In this document: positions 45,039 to 55,890 of the stretch, one piece after another | Position numbering within the stretch: the first letter of the stretch is position 1 | Layout of the letters: each line of letters starts with the position of its first letter | From: Symbiodinium natans | Taxonomy: Eukaryota; Sar; Dinophyceae; Suessiales; Symbiodiniaceae | NCBI GenBank assembly: GCA_905221605.1 | Contig: CAJNDS010002834.1 | Coordinates: forward strand, 247,501-311,500 | DNA length: 64,000 nt | Direction of reading: 5' to 3' | The notes under the pieces: model-generated | Seen by the model: only the letters and a program-made list of their open reading frames with translations | The model's database searches: none | What the model was told of the DNA's origin: nothing | Program-made: the position numbers and the translations under genes

Positions 45039-47092
45039 ATGTGGAGCAGTCTCAGCGAAGTAAGTAGGGTTTAGGGTTTAGGGTTTGAGTTTTAGGGTTT
45101 AGGGTTTAGGGTTTGTTTTAGGGTTTAGTACTTCTAACCCCCACTATACCTTCTAAGCCCCCTTCAGTCCTCTAAGGAGGTTGTCAGTAGACCTAGTCTT
45201 GGGGTTATAGGTACCCATGAACTTCCAAGTAGGTCACCATCTCCAACCTCGCGGAGAAGACCACGGAGCAGGACCCCCCAAACCCTAAACCCTAAACCCT
45301 GAACCCTAAACCTTAAACCCTAAACCCTAAACCCTAAACCCTAAACCCTAAACCCTAAACCCTAAACCCTAAACCCTAAACGGGCAGGACCTCTTCGCCT
45401 TCCTCGCCGGTCAGGAGCTGGCGCCCGCGAAGGTCGAGCTGCCACGGGAAAGCCGCCGCAAGCGGCCCTGCAGCACGGCTTTCGTGGCGTGCCTCGGAGC
45501 ATATAGGGTTTAGGGTTTAGAGTTTAGGGTTTAGGGCATAGGGTTTAGGGTTTAGGGTTTAGGGTTTAGGGCTTAGGGTTTAGGGTTTAGGGCTTAGGGT
45601 TTAGGGTTTGGGGTTTAGGGTTAGGGGACCAGGAATGCCTTTTCAGTTTAGGGGAAATGGTGGTACTTAGTAGTGTCCCTTCTTGTAGTATAGGGAAGCC
45701 TCAAGATGCTTCTGAACATTGAACTTCAAACTTTTTGGGGTTTAGGGTTTAGGGTTTAGGGTTTAGGGTTTAGGGTTTAGGGTTTAGGGTTTAGGGTTTA
45801 GGGTTTAGGGTTCCCTATTTAGTATGATTCTTAAAGTTCAACCTTTGTTCCCCTTGGTTCTTGGAGAAGTACACGTGTTGCCCTAAACCCTAAACCCAAC
45901 CTCAAACCCCAAGCCCTAAACCCCAAACCCCAAACCCCAAACCCCAAACTCCAAACCCCAAACCCCAAACCCCAAAACCCTAACCCTAAACCCTAAACCC
46001 TAAACCCCAAACCCTAAACCCTAAACCCTAAACCCTAAACCCACCCTTTCCGAGGCTTCCGTCTCCTGAAGAGGCACAGCTGGCGGTTTCGAGGCTCCAC
46101 GGCCTGGAGTTGCAGGGAAGCTTGGTGGCCTAGTGGCACCCTTTTTCCCTTTGTTGTTGGGGGTTTAGGGTTTGGGGTTTAGGGTTTAGGGTTTAGGGTA
46201 TAAACCCGACACCTTTATGGGCCATCCTAGGAAAGCGTGTGTCTGTGGAGCTCGTGGACGGCAGCGTGGGCGAGGAAAGTCAGGAAAGCGATCGGGTTCA
46301 GTGGAAACTAGGTAGGCCCTTGGGACATTTTTTAGGGTTTAGGGTTTTGGGTTTAGGGCTACAGGCAGGCCCTTAGCACAATTTCATGTTTTCCCTTGTT
46401 GGGTTTAAAGGATCCAGATTTAGGACAATTTTCCCCTTAATGATTGGGTCTAAGAGAATTATATTTGGGAATATTTCCCCTTAGTGGGTTTAAGAGGATT
46501 ACATTTAGGAATGTTTCCCCTTATTGGGTTTAAGAGGATTACATTCAGGAATTTTGTTCGGAGGTTTTTTTTTGGGTTTAGGGTTTAGGGTTTCGTCCCA
46601 GGAAAGATGACGATGAGCTCTGGGAGGTCATCCTGTTCTCGGCTGACGAGACCGTGGAAGAGCTGGGGCATAGGATCCTAGTCCCTTTTTTGGGGGGGAA
46701 TTAGGGTTTAGGGTTTAGGGTTTAGGGCTAGGGTTTAGGGTTTAGGGTTTAGGGTTTCGGGCTTCAGAGGATGCTAAAGGGCCAGCCTAGGATCCAGAAG
46801 CGGGACTTTGCCAGCAAGACCCGGGTGCCGGGAAGTTCCAGGGGGGCAAGCTTTGAGGCGGCGAGACTTGGTAGCCCAGTGGTACCCTTTTTCCTTTTTT
46901 TGGTTTGGGGTTTAGGGTTTAGGGTTTAGGGTTTAGGGTTTAGGGTTTAGGGTTTAGGGTTTAGGGTTTAGGGTTTAGGGTTTAGGGTTTAGGGTTTAGG
47001 GTTTAGGGTGCCCTTATTATAGTATGGTTGCTGGGATACCAAGGAGACGGGTGGAGATGGCCCTGGAGAGACAGCACAACAAGTCTACTTAA
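45039..47092 (+). CDS. RRM (RNA recognition motif) protein, complete 8-exon model
   Basis: Exons 45039-45059, 45233-45271, 45388-45488, 46055-46116, 46231-46303, 46602-46673, 46791-46862 and 47044-47092 join in frame from ATG to TAA: 489 nt, 162 residues. Residues 8-83 form one RRM: VTISNL (RNP2-like), CSTAFVAL (RNP1-like), EEAQLAVSRLHGLELQG (second helix and turn) and KRVSVEL (last strand). The acidic stretch DDDELWEVILFSADETVEEL and a basic tail follow. A role in mRNA processing or translation is inferred from the fold only. Donors are GT, GA, GT, GA, GA, GA, GA; acceptors are all AG. Most intron edges show 4-8 base duplications. AG dinucleotides just before the ATG would suit spliced-leader addition. 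Confidence 0.87.
45060..45232 (+). mobile_element. RRM intron 1: TTCATGGGTAC-family introner with telomere-like block
   Basis: GTAAGT donor followed by (TTTAGGG)n, then a segment ending GGTACCCATGAACTTCC just before AAGTAG. The right end matches the perfect inverted repeat seen at 60879-60909. Confidence 0.75.
45272..45387 (+). repeat. RRM intron 2: almost pure (CCCTAAA)n
   Basis: 116 bases that start GACCCCCC and end CGGGCAG. Nearly all the rest is CCCTAAA repeats. GCAGGACC spans both edges (45268-45275 and 45384-45391). Removal restores the RRM frame. Confidence 0.9.
46863..47043 (+). mobile_element. RRM intron 7: GTAGCCCAGT-family element with (TTTAGGG)n core
   Basis: Ends GTAGCCCAGTGGTACCC and GTTGCTGGGATACC are inverted repeats. 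About 14 TTTAGGG copies (46913-47008) replace the usual loop. GAGAC is duplicated at both edges; splicing uses GA-AG. Confidence 0.9.
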
Positions 47093-48204
47093 GAAACCCC
47101 GAAAACATCAACAAACAATCATCCCTACATTGCACTTATAAAGAAGAACATTTTGATTTTTTTGGGGGTCTTCAAGGTCTACTGAAGAGCCCCCAAAAAG
47201 CAAGAATTCCTTTTGTACCTTTATAAAGAAGAACCGTTCTGTTTTCCAGGGGATTCTTAAGCAACGAGTAGAAGTGAGTTTCACCGCAGTGAGAAAGTGT
47301 ATCTTTCGTCACGATGGGGATGGCACGTGATGTGGCCGATGTGCGCACAGAGAAAGAATGCTGATTCCCTCTGGCTGTAAGGCTGTCTTATTTAGGACTT
47401 GGGCTTCGGGTTTAGGGTTCAGGGTTTAGGGGGTTTGGAGCCCTGTGGTGGAAGGAGAACGATCCCAGCAGGGCTTCTCAAAACTAAGTCTATTTTAGTG
47501 TTCAACGGTTTCGGGCAGCGTTTAGGGCTCCTCAGGGTTTAGGATTAACGTTTAAGGGTCGTTTTTTTTCGTTTCTTTTTTATGTAGGCGTCTTATCTTC
47601 TGGTCCACGACGGACAGGTCGACATTCAGAAGACCACCTTCCCAGCAAAGAACCATGTGCCCTTGGCAGAGGCTGGGGCACGGCTGCTTTTACACATACT
47701 ACTGCACCTTGGTATAGCTGACGGCGTTCCTGCTCCGTCTCGCACTCTGTATGTATATTATAGAATATAGATATATCCATACACATCTCCCCTATACTAC
47801 AGGGGAACACTCTAGGGGTAAACTTCCCGTATAATCCCCATCAAGCAACAGAGGAACCGTTTTGATTCTTGGGGGTAAGAGGAGACCGTAAACGCAAAAA
47901 GCCCAAAACCCTAGACCTAGAACCTCAATACTGCCCTAAACCCCAAACCCTAAACCCTAAACTCTAGACTCTAAACCCCAAACCCTAAACCCTAAACCGC
48001 AGTGACTGCTCCGGACCTCCCCCTCCCCCCCCGCCACCCTCCCCCCACACCAGGAGTGCCCTCCCTAAGCCCTGCAACTCCGTTAGGGTTTAGGGTTTTA
48101 GGGTTTAGGGTTTAGGGTTTAGGGTAACACATGGGTCCTTCTTTAGACTATGGGGTGCCGTTTGGGGTCCTAGAATATCTACCCGCATGTGTGGAAATGT
48201 ACAG
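47093..48204. other. Spacer after RRM gene
   Basis: 3' flank of the RRM gene with low-complexity T-rich sequence. Short TTTAGGG tracts lie at 47410-47430 and CCCTAAA at 47935-47998, and (TTTAGGG)n at 48085-48125. Reverse-strand frames here are not convincing. Confidence 0.6.
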
Positions 48205-49932
48205 GGCTACTTCCTGGTGCTGCGCCCCCGCGACTTCCGATGCGCTGAGGCGGGCCATGGATTGGGTTGTAAACAACAACAGGATCCAGGTTTAGGGTTT
48301 AGGGCTTAGGGTTTAGGGTTTAGGGCTTCGGGCTTTTGAGGGTGACTTTTGGGGTTTAGGGTTTTTCGGGTGTTTAGGGCTTAGTGTTTAGGGTTTAGTG
48401 TTTCGGGCTTAGGGTGTCATCGGGTTTAGGGCTTAGAGTGTAGGGCTTTCGGGGGGGGGGGGGGGTTTGGGGTTCAGGGGTTTGGGCTGTGGGGATTTAG
48501 GGTTCGGGTGGTGTAGGGTACGCAGGGTGTGGTTTCGAGTGGCCACCCTAGACCCTAAACCCCTAAGACACATTTGGAACTATATGTGTTGCTTGGGTTC
48601 TTTGTTCAAGTGCCCATCAACAACATTGCGAGTGTGGAAGGGCGTCCAAGAACCGTTGAGGGTTTAGGGTTGAGACATTTAGGGTTTAGGGTTAGGGTGG
48701 AAAAGGTTGAGGTTCAATTGCGCTGTATTTGCTTCCCTACACCCTGAGCCCTAAGCCCAAAACCCCAGGTAGGGGGGGGGGGTTACCGGTTGAGAGCCTT
48801 TATACACCTGAGACAATTCACCTCTACCGGGTTGAGGGCTCAGGGGCTAGGATTGAAGTTTCCGGGTTCGGGGGCATTCAGGGTCTAGGGCTTCCAGTGT
48901 ATGGTTTTTCTTAGGGTTTAGGGTGTAGGGTTTGCAGAGGTTTTAGGGTTTAGGGTTTAGGGCTTAGGGCTTAGGGTTTAGGGTTTAGGGTTTAGGGTTT
49001 AGGGTTTAGGTTCGGATGTCGAAACCTCCAACTGAAGCCTGCGTCGACTCGCGCAGGACCTTCTCTTCCACTTCGACAACCAGACTCCCTACAGCTGCTC
49101 GACCAGTAGCCCTAAACCCTAAACCCTGAACCCTAAACCCTAAACCCTAAACCCTAAACCAGTAGCCCGGGGTTTGCTTACGGAACCCTCACATACATGT
49201 TCACCCCTACAAGGTAACTACGAACACAATGCTCAGGATAGCTCGTAATTCCTATGAATTGTGATCACTCTTACACCATTCTTCGGGGAACCCAAAACGC
49301 TAGAAACCGACACCCTCTCAGCCCCAAACGCTGAAACCTTGGAGCCTCGGAACATGCTGAATTTAGGGTTTAGGGTTTAGGGTTTAGGGTTTAGGGTTTA
49401 GGGTTTAGGGTTTAGGGTTTCCCTACTAACCCAGAGTCGCAGAACCCAGCTATCTCAGGCTTCTTCGCAACAATCTCAGGCCCGAATCGGGTGAAGAGAT
49501 TATCGGATTGATGGGGGTTTTTGTGGCTTACAATCCAAGGTTTCTAGGGTTTAGGCCTTAGGGTTTGGGGTTCTGACTTCGGGCTTTGTGGCAAACAGAC
49601 GCTTAAGTGTTTCCAGGGTGTAGAAGACATTTTGTTACTTCTTTTGTGTATGGCAACTTAGCATATGTTCCTGAAAATAACCCATCCCTAAGCCCTGAAA
49701 TCCCGAAGCCCTGAAGCCGTAAAGTCCCAAACCCTAGGAAGCCCTAAAGCCCAAACCCCCGCGAAAGCCCTAAGGGCTCAGAGTTTTAGGGTTTAGGGTT
49801 TAGGGTTTGGGGTTTAGGGTTTAGGGTTTAGGGTTTAGGGGGTCCTAAATCCTAAAACCCCTAACCCTAAGCCTGCCAGGCGGCAGCACCCAGCAGCGCT
49901 CCGCGAAGCTGCTCATCCTTGAAGGTGGGCCG
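48205..49932 (+). CDS. Three linked exons of an unrecognised gene
   Basis: Exons 48205-48282, 49057-49105 and 49880-49932 join in phase. They read GYFLVLRPRDFRCAEAGHGL to CKQQQ, DLLFHFDNQTPYSCST, then SGSTQQRSAKLLILEGGP with a GTGAGT donor. The first intron is GA-AG with CAGGA at both edges. The second starts GTAGCCC and contains an array bounded by ACCAGTAGCCC at 49102-49112 and 49158-49168. No domain was named. Confidence 0.65.
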
Positions 49933-50214
49933 GTGAGTCTAGGGTTTAGGGTTTAGGATTTAGGGTTTAGGGTTTAGGGTTTAGGGTTTGGGGGCTCAGG
50001 TATCCTGAGCGCTTTGTGGTTGTTTGCCTGGTGTTGAGGGCTCTCGCACCCTGAAGAAGGCACAGCCCTCCACAGGGTTTCAGGTCTGGGGGTTCAATAG
50101 GCCACAGTCAAGAGCAGAATCTGTATTTAGGGTTTAGGGTTTAGGGTTTAGGATTCAGGGTGCGTCACAAGAGAACCATAAACCCTGAACCCCCCCCCTC
50201 GCATATCGGCGCAA

Positions 50215-50271
50215 GAAAACTTCCACCCCTACTACTCCGTGGCCTTGTTTTGTCCCTTTTCCTTGTGGGAA
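50215..50271 (+). CDS. Exon candidate (NFHPYYSVALFCPFSLWE)
   Basis: Frame NFHPYYSVALFCPFSLWE ends at a good donor, GTGAGC. Aromatic-rich and probably the same gene as 48205-49932, although phase with 49932 is not closed. Confidence 0.45.
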
Positions 50272-50432
50272 GTGAGCGACTTCTTTCCAAAGAAGGGCGT
50301 GTTAAATATCCAGAGGCTACCCTAAACCCTAAACCCTAAACCCTAAACCCTAAACCCTAAACCCTAAACCCTAAACCCTACACCCTACACCCTAAACCCT
50401 AAACCCTAAACCCTAAACCTCCGTTTCTTTAG

Positions 50433-50519
50433 GATCCCCTTGCAAACAAAAAAGCAGCTCAGAAGAGGTGGCATGCACGTCTGGCAGCACCTCTTTGGCT
50501 TCCAGGAGTTCCCAGCAAG
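50433..50519 (+). CDS. Exon candidate (IPLQTKKQLRRGGMHVWQHL)
   Basis: After TTTAG the frame reads IPLQTKKQLRRGGMHVWQHL then FGFQEFPA. It ends at GTTTAGGG, so a telomere-like repeat supplies both borders. Confidence 0.55.
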
Positions 50520-50800
50520 GTTTAGGGTCTAGGGTTTAGGGTTTAGGGTTTAGGATTTAGGGTCAAGGGTTCAGGGTCTAGGGTTTGGGGTTAGGTTTGG
50601 GGTTTAGGGTTTGGGGTTTGCGGTTTCGGGTTTCTGGTTTGGGGTTTAGGGTTACTCCCAAACCCTAAAGTCCGTTTATAAACTCCCTTAGGCCTAAAAC
50701 CTGAAGGGTCAATTCCATTGACCCAAAAACTTTCGGAAAGTTTTTTAGAAGACTGGAGGGATGGGATAGGGGGCTTCGGTATGTTGCCGGGGCTCAGGGT

Positions 50801-50901
50801 TGGGGTGTTCCCCCTTATACTAACAGTCCTTCAAGTCGGATTTTAGTACCGCATGTCATAATCCCGAATAAGGACTGTTAGTATAAGGGGGAACATCCCA
50901 A
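50801..50901. mobile_element. Palindromic element with 32-bp inverted repeats
   Basis: Arms at 50801-50831 and 50870-50901 match at all but one position (TGTTCCCCCTTATACTAACA core). The spacer is under 40 bases. Same family as 28202-28303; single ends occur near 21832, 22150, 36193 and 42895. Confidence 0.9.
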
Positions 50902-51008
50902 GCTTAGGGTGCAGATAGAGACTCAGGGTTTAGAGGTTTGCTTGAGGGGTGGGCGGCTGGGATGTTGGGGTTGAGGGCGTACAGTTGAGTACTTCGTGGA
51001 TCTGAGAT

Positions 51009-51966
51009 ATAACGTCCGTGTGACCACTGCGTTCGAATGTCCAGAGCATTCATGCCCACACGGTGATAACGTCCGTGTGACCACTGCGTTCGAATGTCCA
51101 GAGCATCCATGCCCACACGGTGAAAACGTCCGTGTGACCAGTGCGTTCGAATGGCCAGAGCATCCATGCCCACACGGTGATAACGTCCGTGTGACCAGTG
51201 CGTTCGAATGGCCAGAGCATCCATGCCCACACGGTGATAACGTCCGTGTGACCAGTGCGTTCGAATGGCCAGAGCATCCATGCCCGCGCGATGATAACGT
51301 ACGTGTGACCAGTGCATTCGAATGGCCAGAGCATCCATGCCCGCACGATGATAACGTACATGTGACCAGTGCATTCGAATGGCCAGAGCACCCATTCCCG
51401 CACGATGATAACGTTCGTGTGACCAGTGCGTTCGAATGGCCAGAGCACCCATGCCCACACGGTGATAACGTCCTTGTGACCAGTGCATTCGAATGGTCAG
51501 AGCATCCATGCCCGCACGATGATAACGTCCGTGTGACCAGTGCGCTCGAATGGCCAGAGCACCCATGCCCACACGGTGATAACGTCCTTGTGACCAGTGC
51601 ATTCGAATGGTCAGAGCATCCATGCCCGCACGATGATAACGTACGTGTGACCAGTGCCTTCGAATGGCCAGAGCATCCATGCCCGCACGATGATAACGTA
51701 CATGTGACCAGTGCATTCGAATGGCCAGAGCACCCATGCCCGCACGATGATAACGTCCGTGTGACCAGTGCGTTCGAATGGCCAGAGCACCCATGCCCAC
51801 ACGGTGATAACGTCCTTGTGACCAGTGCATTCGAATGGTCAGAGCATCCATGCCCGCACGATGATAACGTCCGTGTGACCAGTGCGCTCGAATGGCCAGA
51901 GCATCATCCATGCCCGCACGATGATAACGTCCGTGTGACCAGTGCGTTCGAATGGCCAGAGCATCC
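51009..51966. repeat. 57-bp minisatellite, about 17 copies
   Basis: Unit contains GTGACCAGTGCGTTCGAATG and CATGCCC. Because 57 is a multiple of 3 and the unit lacks stops, long frames run on both strands (354 and 367 codons). One unit near 51904 has a 3-base insertion. No sign of a real protein. Confidence 0.93.
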
Positions 51967-52458
51967 TGTACCCTTGGATTGTTTGCACTACGCTCCACGC
52001 CCGCCACCCCGCCTGACGCGTTCTACACTAACATGCACTTTAATAAAAACAGGATGTTAACATAATCCTTCTTGCTGTTGCCCTCACCGACGAGAAATAC
52101 GATATTTGCGAGGTTCTTGCCATTCCCGCAAGCCCCGCCCGAATAAATGCGCGGCAAGACGCGGGGTCTGAGCGTTTAGGGTTTAGGGTTTAGGGTTTTG
52201 ACCATAGCCTACTGGTTCTTGGGTATGGAATGAGGGAATGACTGGGTAGGCCCTTGGGATATAGATGTATTTCATGCCCTGGTTTTTAAGAGGACTATAT
52301 TGTAGGAATATTTCTCAGAGGCTTTTTTGGGCCAGCCGAGATTAGGTATCTTATATCCCCCAAAATATTCCGAACAGAGCCGCCTGGGAGACCCCGACCA
52401 CATCTTTGGGGGTTTGGGGTGTGGGGTTTGGGGTTTAGAGTTCAGGGTTTAGTAGTCA

Positions 52459-52579
52459 GGGACCCCCCTGAACAAACAGCAGCCCAAATGCACAGATCCG
52501 CAAGCCCCCATCCCCGCTCACATTCAACAAGAACAGGCCGATTTCAAAGTCGCCCTAGGCCCGGGAGATCCCCTCGAAG
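52459..52579 (+). CDS. Exon candidate (PKCTDPQAPIPAHIQQEQAD)
   Basis: After GTCAG the frame reads PKCTDPQAPIPAHIQQEQAD then FKVALGPGDPLE before donor GTTTAC. A second frame is open but Arg/Ser-rich and less natural. A following island, FADEDADECLKVQAAASLVF at 52610-52690, is probably the next exon. Confidence 0.5.
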
Positions 52580-52825
52580 GTTTACGGGTTCGGGGTTTAG
52601 GGTTTGAATTTTGCTGACGAGGACGCTGATGAGTGCTTGAAGGTTCAGGCGGCCGCCTCTTTGGTGTTTACCTGGAGTTTTAGGATGAGGGAACAGACTT
52701 TGTTACCCTGACGGTTTGAGTTGAGTTGAGTTTATTTTGAGGGTTCCATGGAGCTTACCTACGCCCCGCCCCCCACCCCCCCCACCCCAAACAAAAGCAA
52801 AACAAAACAAGCAAAGGATCCAGGT

Positions 52826-53185
52826 CTAGGGTTGCAGAGAATACTTTGGGCCCAGGAAGTAGTTTGGGTCTGGGGTAGGGATTTGCCGTGATCTTTGGGC
52901 TACTTCGGTTTCTGCTGTTCTATGTATAGGGTTGAGGGTATCTCTTCGAGATCTTTCACCTTGGCCAACTGGTTCTGGAATATGGCGCGCCTTAAAAGCA
53001 GCATCCGAGTCACTGAGGGCAGTCTGAAGATCAGGCCGATTGGCTGGATGTGCAGCTTCAGAGAGTGTGACAGCCGGCTTGGCGAGAGCAGCGATGAGAG
53101 AAAGCGGAGACTCCAGTGATGCTTTGATCAGCGAATCGAAGTGAGCTACCATCCCGATGTCCAGTCTGCCATGCTGTTTTTTCAT
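52826..53185 (-). CDS. Open stretch on reverse strand, unrecognised
   Basis: About 119 codons, with peptide such as GRLDIGMVAHFDSLIKASLE and LQTALSDSDAAFKARHIPEP, and no telomere-like repeats inside. The + strand is partly open too. It might be a fragment of a mobile-element protein. It is the only fair minus-strand candidate. Confidence 0.35.
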   Translation of the reverse strand: MKKQHGRLDIGMVAHFDSLIKASLESPLSLIAALAKPAVTLSEAAHPANRPDLQTALSDSDAAFKARHIPEPVGQGERSRRDTLNPIHRTAETEVAQRSRQIPTPDPNYFLGPKYSLQP

Positions 53186-53981
53186 TTCTAGGTTTCAAGA
53201 TCTTAGGGCTTGGGGAATGTTTAGTCAAGGTTTTTAGGGTTTTTGGGCTTGGTGACTTGCCTGCTCCCGCTTTCTTTGGGCCACAGTTTAGCGCCCTTAC
53301 ACAGTTAAGCCCCAAGCCCCCTTCCTAAGATTCCAGGTGCTTCGGTCGTATTTGCGTCCCAAAGTAGATGCTGTACCATGAGGACCATTTACACCCTGTC
53401 AAGTTATCCCTCAACCCCAAACCCCTACATCCTAAGTCCTAAAACAAGCCCTAAACCCCAGACTGCCCAAAGGCCCTGGAACTTCTAAATCCTAAAAGCC
53501 CTAAGCAAAAGGACCCAGAGCAGGTCCTTATTCCCTTTTCATAGGGTTTAGGTTCCCTTATAAGTCTTAGGGTAGTTTCGTGGTCCCTTAGTATGGAGAC
53601 CCCTTCTATACCCTGCACAACCCGAAGGCCCATACTTCAGAAACTTTTAAAGAAGGTAAGGGACCAGATTTTAGGGCCCATATAACTACCCTTAGAGTAA
53701 GCCCCTTTTCAACCATCCTAAACCCTAAACCCTAAACCCTAAACCCTAAACCCTAAACCCTAAACCCTAAACCCTAAACCCTAAACCCAACCCCAACAAG
53801 GGTATCCCTTTCTATTCCTAGGTTTCTCTCGGGTCTGGCCCGCCCAAGCAAACCCAGCCCCATACAGTTTAGGGTGTAGCCTTTAGTTTAGGGCTTGGGT
53901 TTCAGGCTTTAGGGATTTAGGGGTGTAGGGTTTTAGGGTTTAGGGTTTAGGGTCTCAGGGTTTACGGGCTTAGGGTTTCAG

Positions 53982-54056
53982 GTCAAGCTGATCCGCGACA
54001 ACGCGGCGCTTCGCGAGCACCGGCCACGGCTCAGCCGAGGCTTGGTCAGCCGCTTG
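53982..54056 (+). CDS. Exon candidate (VKLIRDNAALREHRPRLSRG)
   Basis: Acceptor TTTCAG, donor GTCCTT; 25 codons, phase 0. Frame VKLIRDNAALREHRPRLSRG then LVSRL. Basic helix. Confidence 0.55.
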
Positions 54057-54759
54057 GTCCTTTATTGTTTTTTTTTAGGGTTTACAGGGCTTAATTAGAG
54101 GGATTCGGGGTTTGGGGTTTAGGGTTTATAGGGATTAGGGGTTTAGGGTTTCGGGCTAGGGGGTTTGGGTTTAGGGTTTAGGGTTTAGGGCTTAGGGCTT
54201 AGGGCTTATGGGGCTTAGGGTTTAGGGATTAGGGTAGCTACCTTCAAGTGGAAGGGGGTGTATTGCTTGGGGGGGTTTGGAGGGTTTAGGGAAGGGCATG
54301 GTAGGTTTTTGGAGCTAAGGGCCTTTGTGGGTTTGTTGCTGTAGGGCTTCGGGGGGTAGGGTTGCTGGGCCCGCCTTTAAACCTGCATTCACGAAGCCCT
54401 GAGCCTCCTTCAGCCCTAGAGCCCTTAGAATCCTTCACCCTGAACCGTAAGCCCTGCAAGCCCTAAACTCGAACAAACCCTAAACCCTAAACCCTTAACC
54501 CTTAAACCCTAAACCCTAAACCCTAAAACCCTAAAACCCTAAACCCTAAACCCTAAACCCTGAACCCTAAACCCTAAACCTTCATCCCCCAAGTCCTGAG
54601 GCTTGAGCCTGGGTGATGCCCTGACCTCGCGGTCCTCCTCCGTGCCCTTCGCCCTCGAGGCCTCTCTCAGGCACCATGGGAAGGGGAGTGTTATTATTAT
54701 TATTATTTTTTTTTTTTTTTTGGGGGGGGGGGGGGGGGTTCCTAAGCCCTAAGAGGGTA

Positions 54760-54912
54760 GGGTTCAGGGTTCAGGGTTCAGGGTTTAGGGTTTAGGGTTT
54801 AGGGTTTAGGGTTTAGGGTTTAGGGTTTAGGGTTTAGGGTTTAGGGTTTAGGGTTTAGGGTTTAGGGTTTAGGGTTCAGGGTTCAGGGTTTAGGGTTTAG
54901 GGTTTAGGGTTT
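54760..54912. repeat. Longest (TTTAGGG)n array in the window
   Basis: About 20 heptamers starting with TTCAGGG variants, preceded by T-run and G-run homopolymers (54706-54738). Variants at both edges and pure units in the middle. Confidence 0.95.
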
Positions 54913-55361
54913 ATTAGCCCTAAGCCGTAAACCCAAAGCCCTACACCCTAAGCACTGGCTGTTTCGGGTTCGGGCGTTCTGGGGTTCAGGGTTCAAGGGT
55001 TTTTGGATTCTAGGAATCTCGGGTTGGGGGTGCAGGGTTTAGGGTAGAGGCGGGCCTCAAGGCTTAACTTGTCAAGGACCCAGAGTAGGCCCTTGATCCG
55101 TTTGCTGTCGGTATTTTTTTGTGGTTCCCTGGTTTAGGTTTTCTTACGAGGCACTTTAGGTTATCCTTTTTCGTCTTAGGTTACTCTTTGGGTCTAGTTC
55201 TCATCGTCCGAAGAATCTGGAAAGCTCTACTGAACGCGAACCTCCGATTTGTGAGAGCGAGGCTCGTTTCACCAAGGCCCGCGCCCCCTCCCGATGATAT
55301 CTTGCAGTCGCTTGGTTTTCCTAGACCCTAGCATCTAAACCCTAAACCCTAAACCTTGAAG

Positions 55362-55890
55362 GCTTACAGCGGCCTATCTGGAGCGGGCGCCGAGCACGGC
55401 CGAGGACCTCGAGGGGTTCAGGGTTTAGGGTTTAGGGTTTGAGGAGGGTTTAAGGTGTAAGGTATTCCACTTAACCAGGAACCCAGGTGAGCCAGTCGAA
55501 AGCATTTCTTGCGCTTTCCTAAGGCCAAGCCCGGCCGGAAGACCCGAAACCCTCAACCCTGAACCCTGAGCCCTGTTTGCCCGGAAGCTGGACCAAGAAG
55601 CCAAACCCAAATCCCCCATCGTCGTACAAAATCCTCAGCCTTAAGCCATCAACCCCAGTAGGGGGTAACTATATCAACCATCTGAAATCCATTAAATTAT
55701 GAAGCCTCTACTCTAAGCCTTCTAAGCCTGAAATCCTTAACCCACACATCTCCACGAGATTGCGCCCTCAACCCTAAACCCTAAACCCTAAACCTTAAAC
55801 CCTAAACCCTAAACCCTCCCAGGAGCCGGCAGACCTGGTGGCCGCAGAGACGCTGGCAGGCGCCAACAGAGCGCCAAGCGCCTCCAGAGT
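55362..55890 (+). CDS. Two linked exons of an unrecognised gene
   Basis: Exon 55362-55410 (LTAAYLERAPSTAEDL) joins exon 55823-55890 (EPADLVAAETLAGANRAPSA) in phase 0 across a GA-AG intron with GAG at both edges. Ala/Glu-rich helices. The 3' edge runs towards a G-run at 55899-55925. Confidence 0.55.

Noticed and set aside
44983-45059. Frame FLRLPELEILPDIARS as an RRM-gene exon
   Set aside because: It looks natural but its phase does not join VTISNL; the frame starting ATG at 45039 does, with a GTAAGT donor.
50904-52060. Two long frames as protein-coding genes
   Set aside because: Both are products of a 57-bp tandem repeat without stops; flanks show no exon or splice signal supporting either.
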